NCBI GenBank assembly: GCA_019873645.1
Contig: JAIOAX010000006.1
Span: forward strand, 1 to 64,000
Direction: 5' to 3'
Source: Chloroflexota bacterium
GTDB lineage: Bacteria > Chloroflexota > Anaerolineae > B4-G1 > SLSP01
Length of the DNA stretch: 64,000 nucleotides
Shown here: positions 52,892 through 61,438 of the stretch, piece after piece
Position numbering within the stretch: the stretch's first letter is position 1
Layout of the letters: each line of letters opens with the position of its first letter
Translations under genes and position numbers: made by a program
Notes under the pieces: model-generated
The model's database searches: none
Seen by the model: only the letters and a program-made list of their open reading frames with translations
Told to the model about the DNA's origin: nothing

Positions 52892-53308
52892 ATGCCAGAT
52901 GCTTCGATTGTTTTCAATGGAAATGCATTCATCAACCGATGCCACCAGTATGATATTGATCCAGATCCAACAACCAGTAGACTCAGTGGGTGGGCAGTAT
53001 ACGACGAATGGATCATATTCTACAATGATCAGGCTGGTGGGACGAATCGTCCAAGCCGATTTGTGTTGTTTTCAACAAAGCTGGCTTCCAAAGTCATTGC
53101 CGGCGTTGTTGCATTGCTCAAAGACAAGGAAGTACCTTCCGGTTTTTCTGTATACGACGCCTTGTTCTACCGTACGGTCTATGCTGTTGGCAGTTTTGAC
53201 CCACAGGTCATTGCCAAGTTGCAGTCAGCCGGAATACAAGTTGACCAGGGCGCGCCTTTCGATACGCCGGCTAACCTTCGGCAATATCTGAGAAACGTCA
53301 TTCCCTAA
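52892..53308 (+). CDS. Unknown 138-residue protein
   Basis: A small soluble alpha/beta protein (SIVFNGNAFINRCHQYDIDP, DEWIIFYNDQAGG, VIAGVVALLKDKEVPSGFSV). It begins 23 bp after the propeller gene behind GGAGGG and is likely in the same transcript. No family recognised. Confidence 0.7.
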   Translation: MPDASIVFNGNAFINRCHQYDIDPDPTTSRLSGWAVYDEWIIFYNDQAGGTNRPSRFVLFSTKLASKVIAGVVALLKDKEVPSGFSVYDALFYRTVYAVGSFDPQVIAKLQSAGIQVDQGAPFDTPANLRQYLRNVIP

Positions 53309-53379
53309 TCCGTCCTGGTGAAATTGCATACTCTGTTTCAGAGAGCAACAATCAGTTTCATCCACCCAGGCCCAAAGCG

Positions 53380-53410
53380 ACAGTGCGCCGCTCATCATTG
53401 GGCGCACTGT
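53380..53410. terminator. Hairpin between inserted genes
   Basis: ACAGTGCGCC (53380-53389) pairs with GGCGCACTGT (53401-53410) over 10 bp, with an 11-base loop. No T tract follows, so it may attenuate or process the transcript rather than end it. Confidence 0.45.
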
Positions 53411-53445
53411 TGCTGCAATGTGTCATCGTACATAAGGAGGGAGGT

Positions 53446-54813
53446 ATGAGCGGTTTGCTTGAGCAAATTAGCCTGGCGAAAGATAAACTTCATGAGCTAT
53501 ACCCAGACATGGATTTGGTGCCCGTGCCTAAACGGCCCATCTTCTTATCCGACGACAGTTGGCAGATTCCATATTCCCTCTATTATCAGCTTCCGTATGG
53601 CGCGTTTCGGCTACGACAAGCTATGCTCATGCTATTTTTTGAGCAAAGTGCTCAAGAACCCCTGTTGGAATGGTCGGAACTCTCAAAACCTTGTGCTGCC
53701 AACAATCAAAAAACCCGGGCAGACGCCCTAAACACATTTGTGAAATCAAAATGGGGGAGTTCTGCTAGTTTTACGACTTTTCATGATACGCTGGTGAGTG
53801 CACTGAAAGATCAGGTTCAAAGAAACAAGAATGTCAAAGAGCTCTGCAGCATAGAAATGGTGCTCGATGACAGTGGTGCAGCTTCAGAATGGCTTCCCTG
53901 CTGGCGCATCGGATTCATACAGACAGATTCCGTTTATGGTCTGGGTATTGTAGAGCCTCAGGCGCCATACCCAATTCGCTGGATAGTGCCGTCCCTCAAA
54001 CAACGTGCTCGAGAAGGGTGGATCATCGGCGACACAGAACGATATAACAACGCATCTTTGCGCACTTGGATTCCGGATACCAATGCAAACAAAGAAAAAA
54101 TACGGCGGGCGAAGCTAATGACGCAGGCGTGTTTATGCGCGGCTGAAGACCTTTTCCAAAACTGTGGATACACAGACATAGGTTTGGATACCGTTAAGGT
54201 GCAATATCTGCACTCCGTAGCGTCTGGTGGATATGCACAGCTTGTAGAAGATACCCCTGTCATTACGATGGGATATGACGACCTCTTCGCAGAATCGCCG
54301 GATATGTTTTTTCACGAATTGGGCCATGCTGTGTGGTGGCTGTTTTATGCCCGTCTGCCTGCCTGTATTAATAGAAATATCCCCGATGTTACAACCTGGT
54401 CAGATGGCATTCAAGAAGGTTTTGCCGATTTCTTCGCCGCTACGCTGTTGACAGAATATGGGAACCCGCGTGTTATTGGAGGATACTTACCGAAAGAAAC
54501 AGCCGCCAAATATAGACTACCGCGCATTGTATCGGCTGCCGATTGTCAACGTCCCGAACAGGCCGAGTTACAGAATGACAAACCGGCGTATACAATTGGT
54601 AACAGGTGGGCGAACCTGCTGTGGAACTTGCGCGAACACCTTGAAAAAGCGGGGAAGGGGATCTACGAAATCACTCGCCTGGTATTAAATGCCCATGTCC
54701 GTCCTCCCCACAACCTGAGCGAACCTGATATTTGGGATTGTTACGTTCAATCAATTTGCGAAACCGCAAAATCTATGGGCATAGATTTAAGTGGTTGGTC
54801 TGGTTGCTCGTGA
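53446..54813 (+). CDS. HExxH zinc metallopeptidase (gluzincin-like)
   Basis: A 455-residue protein. Zinc site: His290-Glu291 and His294 in MFFHELGHAVWWL, and a third ligand candidate Glu324 in GIQEGFADFFAATLL, the gluzincin spacing of about 30 residues. The N-terminal 280 residues are not recognised. There is no signal peptide, so it acts in the cytoplasm. It lies in the AT-rich insert between methylase and DUF499 genes. AAGGAGGGAGG precedes the ATG at 53446; an upstream in-frame start lacks such a site. Possibly a defence effector protease (inference). Confidence 0.78.
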   Translation: MSGLLEQISLAKDKLHELYPDMDLVPVPKRPIFLSDDSWQIPYSLYYQLPYGAFRLRQAMLMLFFEQSAQEPLLEWSELSKPCAANNQKTRADALNTFVKSKWGSSASFTTFHDTLVSALKDQVQRNKNVKELCSIEMVLDDSGAASEWLPCWRIGFIQTDSVYGLGIVEPQAPYPIRWIVPSLKQRAREGWIIGDTERYNNASLRTWIPDTNANKEKIRRAKLMTQACLCAAEDLFQNCGYTDIGLDTVKVQYLHSVASGGYAQLVEDTPVITMGYDDLFAESPDMFFHELGHAVWWLFYARLPACINRNIPDVTTWSDGIQEGFADFFAATLLTEYGNPRVIGGYLPKETAAKYRLPRIVSAADCQRPEQAELQNDKPAYTIGNRWANLLWNLREHLEKAGKGIYEITRLVLNAHVRPPHNLSEPDIWDCYVQSICETAKSMGIDLSGWSGCS

Positions 54814-54914
54814 CGGCCGATATATCGTCTGCCAGATATTCCCGCCAATAGCGGTCTGCGTAGCAATCTGTCTTGAATGTAAGCCCTAAACGTAAATCGT
54901 GAAAGGAGCAAACA

Positions 54915-55778
54915 ATGACTGCGGACTATTGGCTTGGCATTGTGGCGGTGTTGTTGTTCTGGGTGTTTAGTTTCTTTGTCACTCGTAAACCTTGGCCGTG
55001 GGTACTTGCCGAATCCGAAAACGACGTCGGCCCCAAGAGACTGAGCGCCTCGAAATTTCAGGCCCTCGTGTGGACCTATGTAACCCTTTTTGCTTATGGC
55101 AGTATCTTCGGCACGCGCCTGCAAGGAATGACATCCGAAGCACCTTTCGCGGAATTGCCCCAAATCCCCAGGAATTTCCTGTTTTTGATGGGCTTGAGTG
55201 CCATCACCGTCACTGGTGCCAAAGGCGTGACAATTTCATACAAATCCCAGGGGCGGATCTCGGACATAAGCGGCGGCTTGTTGACCGGCCCCGAGGGCCA
55301 AGGCGACTTGCTCAAAACGCAGATGCTCGTATGGACAATAGTTGCAGCCAGCATGTATATCATTAAGCTGGTACGTGGTCTCAATGACGGCAGTATCTAC
55401 GATATGCCGAACATTGATCAAACCTTACTCGTTCTGATGGGGATTTCGCAGGGTTCTTATCTCGGTAACAAACTTGTGACCCGAAATGTGATCAAAACCC
55501 CTAAAATAACCGAGATTTTACCGTTGAGCGGCGATGCAGGAACCGAGGTAGTGATATTGGGCGAGAACTTTGGCGAAACACAGGGAAATAGTTTTGTCGC
55601 GCTCAATGGTATCCCCATCAAAACGCAAGCGGATGGATTGGTGGCTTGGGCCGATTTGCAAATCAGGCTTAAAATCCCTACCACATTCCAGGTTAACGAT
55701 ACAGTCAAGATCCGGGTGCATCGAGATGGGGAGTGGAGTCCAGGTGAGTATACTTTCCAGGTTGTCTCAAAAAAATGA
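54915..55778 (+). CDS. Membrane protein with C-terminal IPT/TIG domain
   Basis: A 287-residue protein with about four hydrophobic segments (YWLGIVAVLLFWVFSFFV; QALVWTYVTLFAYGSIFG; NFLFLMGLSAITVTGAKGV; MLVWTIVAASMYIIKL) and a C-terminal immunoglobulin-like IPT/TIG module (ITEILPLSGDAGTEVVILGE, NFGETQGNSFVALNG). TIG domains bind proteins or glycans. It is the last gene of the AT-rich block, ending 10 bp before the DUF499 ATPase. It could be a membrane anchor for the system. Confidence 0.72.
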   Translation: MTADYWLGIVAVLLFWVFSFFVTRKPWPWVLAESENDVGPKRLSASKFQALVWTYVTLFAYGSIFGTRLQGMTSEAPFAELPQIPRNFLFLMGLSAITVTGAKGVTISYKSQGRISDISGGLLTGPEGQGDLLKTQMLVWTIVAASMYIIKLVRGLNDGSIYDMPNIDQTLLVLMGISQGSYLGNKLVTRNVIKTPKITEILPLSGDAGTEVVILGENFGETQGNSFVALNGIPIKTQADGLVAWADLQIRLKIPTTFQVNDTVKIRVHRDGEWSPGEYTFQVVSKK

Positions 55779-55788
55779 GGATCGAACT

Positions 55789-58700
55789 ATGAACTATGCT
55801 CAAACCTTGCGCAAAGCGCAAACTTTTCTACAACAACAGCATCGTTCCCAAGCCGTCCAGACCGCCGCCAGCGCATTGGAAAACCTGCTGGTGGAACTCT
55901 ACAACGAACTGCTAGGCCAATCGCCGCCATCTCGCCAGAAAGAACTCATCGAAGCGCAGGAAAAAGTCGGCGGCGGGCAACCGCTCAACAAACTCACCCT
56001 GGGCAAGCTGGTGGGCGTCTTTCGCGCCAGCCGCGCCCACGAAGACCTCAAAAAGACGCTGGGCCTGGATTTGACTTACCTCAACATCGAAGCTCTCGGC
56101 CCGCTGGTGGACATCCGCAACGAGGCCGTCCACAAAGGCCAGGAGCCGGATGCCGCCGAAGCCGCCTACATCGTCACCCAGGTCGAATTGATCTTACGCG
56201 AAACCGGACGGCTTCCGTCTGTTCCAAAATCCACAATCGAAAATCTAAAATCCGACACGCCCTGGTGGCACGTCGCCATCCCCCACCGCGACATCCGCGA
56301 GGGCCGTCTGGACCTCAAAATCTTCGCCGTGGATCTGGCGCAGGTCCTCGAAGGGGACGCCGTCTCGGAGTACAGAGACCCCGATGTCTTCTTCCGCCGC
56401 ACCTTCCTCACCCGTGGACTGCGCGCCACGCTCGAGGGCGTGCTGCGCCGGCTGGCCGGCTGCGATGACGGCGTCGCCATCACCCAAATGGCGACCGTCT
56501 TCGGCGGCGGCAAGACGCACACCCTGCTGGCGCTCCATCACATCGTCACCCACGGCGCAGCCCTGACCTATCTCGATCCCGTGGCGCAAATCTTCAGCGA
56601 AGCTGAGCTAGACCCCCACCTCCCGCCCTTCGGAGGGGACCGGGGGAAGGCCGCCGTCGCGGCTGTGGACTGCGCCCACATCAGCCCAAGCCACCCGCGC
56701 ACCGTCGAGGGTCTCACCCTGCATACGCTTTGGGGAGAGATCGCCTATCGCTTAGCCGGGGCCGCAGGCTATGAGATCGTCCGCCGCAGCGACGAAGAAC
56801 GCGCCGCGCCCGGCAGCAAAGTCTTGCAGACGCTTTTTGCGTACACCGGCCCGGCCTTGATTTTGCTGGATGAGACGCTTTCCTACATCACCAAAGCCAG
56901 CGCCATCCCCGTAGGCAAAGGCTACCTCTCCGATCAGGCCCAGGAGTTCCTGCTGGAACTTACCCGCGCCGTCAATGCCACCGACAACGTGGCTCTGGTC
57001 CTCACGATGACGTCCAGCGAGCAGGAGCAGATCGGCGAGGCCGCGATGCGCGCCGCGAAGGAGATTGATACCGCCATCCGCATCCTGCGCCGTACCCGCC
57101 AGGTCGAGGTCAGCGCCGAACGCGAGGAACTCTACGAAATCCTCAAACGCCGGCTCTTCGACACCGATCCCGCGCAGCTCACCGCCCAGGCGCGCGATGT
57201 GGCGCAAGCCTATTGGGAAACCTACCGCGCGTATCCTAACGACTTCCCCCAGGAAGCGCAGACGCCCGAATACCGCGAGTTGCTCGTGCGCGCTTACCCC
57301 TTCCACCCCGCGCTCATCGAAATCCTGCGCGACCGTTGGGGCAGCATCCCTGGCTTCCAGCGCACGCGCGGCGTGTTGCGCCTGCTCGCCCTCGTCATCG
57401 GCGACCTGTACCGCCGCAAACACAGCGCCCCCCTCATCCAGCCCGCGCACGTCAACCTGGATGATGGGAAGATTCGCAACGAACTGCTGGAGCACGTGGA
57501 CAACAAAGGCGGATACGAATCGGCCATTCTTTCTGACATCGGCGGCACCGATGAATCCAAAGCGCCGTATCTCGACCGCGTGACCGGCGGCGAGTATGCC
57601 CGTCACAGCATCGCTACCGGCCTGGCAACGGCGATCTTTATGTATTCGCACAGCGGCGCGGTGCAGCGCCGTCCTGCCGCCGAGCGGCCGCAGCTCTGGC
57701 TGGCGACCCTGCAACCCGGCGTCGTCCCCGCATTGGCCGCCGACGCGCTCGACAAGCTCCAGCGCCGCCTCTGGTATCTCGACGTCCAGGAGAACACCTA
57801 CCGCATTGATAGCCAGCCCAACCTCAACCAGATGCTCGTCACGCGGGTGGACGCCATCCGCCAGGAGCCCGACGCCATCCGCGCGAAATTGCGCGAGGCA
57901 GTGGAGCAGGTGGCCGGACAGCGTCCTTTTGCCCAGGTCATCTTCTGGCCTGATGGCCCCGCCAATGTCCCCAACCAGCGCGCGCTCACTCTCGTTGTGC
58001 TGTCCCCGGATATAACCTGGGATCAGACAGAAGCGGCGCAAACCCGCGCGCGCCGCTTCATCCATGACATCGTGAACAGCGCCGGCAATACCTTCCGGCA
58101 ATTCAAAAACACCCTGGTCTTTGCGCTCGCCACCACAGAAGGCGCGCGGATTATGCACGAGACGGCGGTCGAACTGCTGGCCCTCGAAGCCATCCATCGC
58201 CAGTACCGGCGCGGCGGGCTTTCGGAGACCCAACTCGACGACCTGAACACGCGCCTGGATCGCGCGCGCAAGGGCTTGCCGGGCGCCGTGTGGGGTGCGT
58301 ACATTGTCACCGTCGTCCCCACCGGCCCAACTCTGGAAACTGACAACTCGAAACTAGAAACTAGAAACTCGAAACTGGAAACTCCCCTCTGGATCAAACA
58401 AGAGCACGGCTTTGCCGGCTACCGTCCCGGCGAACACAGCCTGGCCGGGCGCGCCTGGGATCGGCTGATGACCGAACAACGGCTGCTCTCGCGCCTCGAT
58501 CCGCGCCTGATTGCCGAGGGCAAGGGTGACCAATGGCGCGTCTGGCCGGCCGAAGAAGACCGCCTCAACGTGGCGACGCTGTGGGACTACTTCCGCCGCT
58601 TCCCCTACCTGCCGATGCTCACCGGCCCGGAGGCATTGCAGCAGACCATCGCCTGGGGCGTACAGCGCGGGCTGTTTGCCTATGCCCTGGGTGACGGTAA

Positions 58701-59139
58701 GACCTTCGACACGCTCTACTTCCGCGAGTCGCGCTCAGCCGCGGAGTTCGCCATCATCGAGGGGGCGTGGCTCTTGCGTCCAACCCTGGCCGAAGCCCTG
58801 AGCGAGCCAGAGCCGTCGCCGGCTAAACCAGAACGCGCCGGTGAAACAAAGCGCAAAGACGAAACCCCGCTCCCGCTCTCCCCCGCTCCCGCTCTCCCCT
58901 CCTCTCCCGCTCCTCGAACCACCTATCGCCATATCGCCATTGACACGCCGGTGAACTGGCAACGCTGGTACGACTTCTACCAGGCGGTCATCAGGCCGCT
59001 GGTCGAAGCCGGCGCCGAAGTGAGCCTGCACCTTTACGTGGACGCCCACGGCGAGATTGACGCCAACCTGGTGGATTTGAGCGTGAAAGAGAGCGTGGCG
59101 CAGATGGATGCGCGGGGAAAGGTAAAGACGGAGGCTTAG
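55789..59139 (+). CDS. DUF499 ATPase with N-terminal HEPN-like domain
   Basis: A 1116-residue protein. Residues 1-145 form a helical domain with the HEPN RNase signature R110-N-x-x-x-H115 (DIRNEAVHKG). The DUF499 region starts at WWHVAIPHRDIREGRLDLKI and holds Walker A FGGGKTHTLLALHHI (Lys242) and Walker B ALILLDETLSY. Short tandem repeats lie in frame at about residues 144-158 (aaaatc type), 845-866 (gaaactc type) and 1023-1045 (ctcccgct type). DUF499 proteins recur with DUF1156 methylases and SNF2 helicases in defence loci, where they are presumed to power effector action. The start at 55789 follows the previous gene by 10 bp; a longer frame overlaps it and is rejected. Confidence 0.9.
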   Translation: MNYAQTLRKAQTFLQQQHRSQAVQTAASALENLLVELYNELLGQSPPSRQKELIEAQEKVGGGQPLNKLTLGKLVGVFRASRAHEDLKKTLGLDLTYLNIEALGPLVDIRNEAVHKGQEPDAAEAAYIVTQVELILRETGRLPSVPKSTIENLKSDTPWWHVAIPHRDIREGRLDLKIFAVDLAQVLEGDAVSEYRDPDVFFRRTFLTRGLRATLEGVLRRLAGCDDGVAITQMATVFGGGKTHTLLALHHIVTHGAALTYLDPVAQIFSEAELDPHLPPFGGDRGKAAVAAVDCAHISPSHPRTVEGLTLHTLWGEIAYRLAGAAGYEIVRRSDEERAAPGSKVLQTLFAYTGPALILLDETLSYITKASAIPVGKGYLSDQAQEFLLELTRAVNATDNVALVLTMTSSEQEQIGEAAMRAAKEIDTAIRILRRTRQVEVSAEREELYEILKRRLFDTDPAQLTAQARDVAQAYWETYRAYPNDFPQEAQTPEYRELLVRAYPFHPALIEILRDRWGSIPGFQRTRGVLRLLALVIGDLYRRKHSAPLIQPAHVNLDDGKIRNELLEHVDNKGGYESAILSDIGGTDESKAPYLDRVTGGEYARHSIATGLATAIFMYSHSGAVQRRPAAERPQLWLATLQPGVVPALAADALDKLQRRLWYLDVQENTYRIDSQPNLNQMLVTRVDAIRQEPDAIRAKLREAVEQVAGQRPFAQVIFWPDGPANVPNQRALTLVVLSPDITWDQTEAAQTRARRFIHDIVNSAGNTFRQFKNTLVFALATTEGARIMHETAVELLALEAIHRQYRRGGLSETQLDDLNTRLDRARKGLPGAVWGAYIVTVVPTGPTLETDNSKLETRNSKLETPLWIKQEHGFAGYRPGEHSLAGRAWDRLMTEQRLLSRLDPRLIAEGKGDQWRVWPAEEDRLNVATLWDYFRRFPYLPMLTGPEALQQTIAWGVQRGLFAYALGDGKTFDTLYFRESRSAAEFAIIEGAWLLRPTLAEALSEPEPSPAKPERAGETKRKDETPLPLSPAPALPSSPAPRTTYRHIAIDTPVNWQRWYDFYQAVIRPLVEAGAEVSLHLYVDAHGEIDANLVDLSVKESVAQMDARGKVKTEA
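58325..58385. repeat. In-gene short tandem repeat (gaaactcgaaact type)
   Basis: Degenerate ctggaaact/cgaaactag units inside the DUF499 gene, giving a Leu-Glu-Thr-rich linker, the same unit as in the methylase. Confidence 0.88.
58862..58920. repeat. In-gene short tandem repeat (cccgctctc type)
   Basis: Units cccgctcccgctctcc run through the DUF499 frame, giving a Pro/Leu/Ser/Ala-rich linker before the conserved C-terminal domain. Confidence 0.85.
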
Positions 59140-61218
59140 TCACGTCGGGTAGTCATAAAACGTCCCGCTGCCGGCACCATTTTTGCGCAATTGCGCATGC
59201 CAGACCAGTTCCGCCAGATCGCGCGCGGCCTGACGGGCCGAAGCGCCGGTCAGCTCCTGATACTCGCGGTTGGTGATCCGCCCACGCCGCGCCACATACG
59301 CCAGGGCTTGTTGTTGACGGGGATTGGGAGTGAATGGCGCAGGCAATGTTGCCGGGACCGAATCGGCCAGACCGGGGAATAAAGTGAGCAGCAGCTCGCG
59401 CGATTCCTGGTCGGCGGTCTCTTGGGCGATCTGTAACCCTTCTTGGGCGTATTGCATGGCGCGCGCCTGATCGTTCATCTGCAACCAGGCTTCGGCCAGG
59501 TCATAGCACACGCGCCCTTGCCAGTTACGGTTGCCGCACGCTGCAAGACGGGTATAGGCTTGTTCGTAAGCTCGGATAGCCTCAGCATACTGACCCTGCC
59601 AAAAGTAACATGCTCCGATACTTTTCAAGCCGGCGCCTTCAAAGTTGACATTGCCGATCTGCCGTGCCAGCGCCACGCTCTCTTCTAAGTACATCAACGC
59701 CAGATCGTATTGGCGCAAATAGGCATAATCCAACCCCAGGTTATGCGCCACCTTCATCGTCAAATCAATGTCTTGCTGCATATTCGCGGCGACGCGCGCT
59801 TGCAGGCGGTGTTCAAGGGCTTCCTCGTAGTGCGCGCGGCGATTGCATAATTCGCCCCAGGCGTTATGCAAATCGGCCCAGAGTTTGTGTTGCTCAGGTG
59901 TCACCAAGGCTTGTGCCTGTTGCAAGTCGTTCGCGGCGCGGTCGAGGTCGGGTTGCCCCTGGATGAAGATCCAGGCGCGATGGATGTACAGTTCGGTCAA
60001 CAAAGTGTCCTGTGGCGCATCATGCGCAAGAATTTGAATGGCGAGATTGTAATAGGCCAGGGCCTCGGCCAGATTTTTGCCCTCCAGGAGTTTCGCACAG
60101 CGATAGCAGGCTTCGGCGCGGACGCGCGGCGCCTCGGCATTGAGCGCCTCGACGTATTGCGCTAAGGCGGTATCAAAATCCCTGACCAGTTCGGCCATTC
60201 GTCCGGCCAGCAGTTTTATCCTGGCCCATAATTCTGATGGCAGCTCGACCCGCCGAAAGGTCAACAAAAACTCAAGAAACACTTCAATGTGCAGGGAATG
60301 GGTGATGTCCTGCTCATGCTGCACCAGTAAACTGGCCGCCGCTTCAAATTGTTCGGCCTCGCGCAAATGATAGGCCGCTTCCAGATAATCTCCGGTCGCC
60401 TGGTAAAAATTTCCGGCAGCGCTGTGCCATTCCACGCGCTCGCGGTTGGTCAATAAACACTGCACAATGGCGCGGACATTGGGATGCAGCAGCACCGTGT
60501 TCTGGGGGGGATGACTGATGAGCCACTGGGAGGCCAGCATTTCCAGGACGGATTCGCGCACGGCAGTAATATCATGAATGTCGGCCAGCTCGTAGAAGCG
60601 TTCCAGGCTGATTGAACGGCGGAAGATCGCGGCCAGGCGCAAAAGGCGTTGCGCGGCGGGGGGATAGTGATCGTAGCGGTCGGTAACGATGTAACTGCGG
60701 CGCTCCTCCACCGACTGCGGCGCGTCCAGTTCGACGCGCAGGACGGCAGTGAGCTTCTCGATGGCCGTTTGCCGCCGGGCGAACACCGTAGTCTCTTCGA
60801 TGTGCATCCATTCCGCCAGATCGTTAAACGTGACCTGTAATTTCTTATCCGGGCATGAGGTTGCGCTACCCCAGGGATTTTTGGTGGGATCGTCGCGAAT
60901 GTAAGGATTCCGCGTCTTATCACTGTCAATGTAATAGGTATGCAAGATAAGGTACGGCTGCCAGTTCATCGCGCCCCAGGCCGGTTTGCCGGCCGGTTTG
61001 AGCCGTTCCACGGCCCAGCGCAACACCGACATCAACGCACGTCCGCGCTCATCGAAACGCAGCGTGGCATGGGGTAAAAGCGCGTCTTCCACCAGCGTAC
61101 TCTGCGCCAGGGGGAGCGTCCCTAATCCCAACATATCCCCTTCGCGGCACAACCTGAGCGCCTGCGCCGTCAAAGCCTCAAATTCCGCTTTGCTCAGGGT
61201 TGCGATTTCACCATCCAT
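59140..61218 (-). CDS. TPR protein with C-terminal winged helix (putative regulator)
   Basis: A 692-residue cytoplasmic protein. The N-terminal 250 residues look like a DNA-binding and helical region (TFNDLAEWMHIEETTVFARR, RLLRLAAIFRRSISLERFYE). Residues about 270-620 are TPR-like helical repeats (YLEAAYHLREAEQFEAAASL, ALMYLEESVALARQIGN, YAEAIRAYEQAYTRLA). The end (RQQQALAYVARRGRITNREY, then ELTGASARQAARDLAELV) is a winged helix like that at the end of AlbA_2/RecG-type regulators. It resembles MalT-style signal-transduction proteins without the NTPase. ATG at 61218 has a GGAGG site 6 bp upstream; the earlier ATG at 61224 abuts it. Convergent with the DUF499 gene, 0 bp apart. Confidence 0.7.
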   Translation of the reverse strand: MDGEIATLSKAEFEALTAQALRLCREGDMLGLGTLPLAQSTLVEDALLPHATLRFDERGRALMSVLRWAVERLKPAGKPAWGAMNWQPYLILHTYYIDSDKTRNPYIRDDPTKNPWGSATSCPDKKLQVTFNDLAEWMHIEETTVFARRQTAIEKLTAVLRVELDAPQSVEERRSYIVTDRYDHYPPAAQRLLRLAAIFRRSISLERFYELADIHDITAVRESVLEMLASQWLISHPPQNTVLLHPNVRAIVQCLLTNRERVEWHSAAGNFYQATGDYLEAAYHLREAEQFEAAASLLVQHEQDITHSLHIEVFLEFLLTFRRVELPSELWARIKLLAGRMAELVRDFDTALAQYVEALNAEAPRVRAEACYRCAKLLEGKNLAEALAYYNLAIQILAHDAPQDTLLTELYIHRAWIFIQGQPDLDRAANDLQQAQALVTPEQHKLWADLHNAWGELCNRRAHYEEALEHRLQARVAANMQQDIDLTMKVAHNLGLDYAYLRQYDLALMYLEESVALARQIGNVNFEGAGLKSIGACYFWQGQYAEAIRAYEQAYTRLAACGNRNWQGRVCYDLAEAWLQMNDQARAMQYAQEGLQIAQETADQESRELLLTLFPGLADSVPATLPAPFTPNPRQQQALAYVARRGRITNREYQELTGASARQAARDLAELVWHAQLRKNGAGSGTFYDYPT

Positions 61219-61243
61219 TCTCATCCTCCGACCTAAATCGTGC

Positions 61244-61285
61244 CATAACGGACTGAAACCTGTCGCATTACGGAACAGAAACCTG
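61244..61285. promoter_or_regulatory. Paired direct repeats, candidate operator
   Basis: CATAACGGACTGAAACCTG (61244-61262) and CATTACGGAACAGAAACCTG (61266-61285) start 22 bp apart, about two helical turns, in the spacer between the divergent TPR genes. A partial third ttacgccat lies near 61311. A good binding-site candidate for the adjacent regulator. Confidence 0.6.
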
Positions 61286-61300
61286 ATCCCGGAGTGGCTG

Positions 61301-61329
61301 TTGGCTTAAATTACGCCATAATGTATACT
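61301..61329 (+). promoter_or_regulatory. Candidate promoter of the rightward TPR gene
   Basis: TTGGCT (61301-61306), 17 bp, TATACT (61324-61329), just downstream of the paired direct repeats. Confidence 0.55.
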
Positions 61330-61438
61330 CAAACGCTGAAAAAGCAAGCCAAAAACCGAAGTAAATAATATGGTAATTCTGTGGATTGACGGTTATATTT
61401 AATGGGGGTGGTCCTCTATTCTGCTTGTGGAGGTGAAG

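Noticed and set aside
55570-55788. Upstream start of the DUF499 gene inside the TIG gene
   Set aside because: Overlaps the TIG coding region in another frame. The start at 55789 begins the recognisable helical domain.
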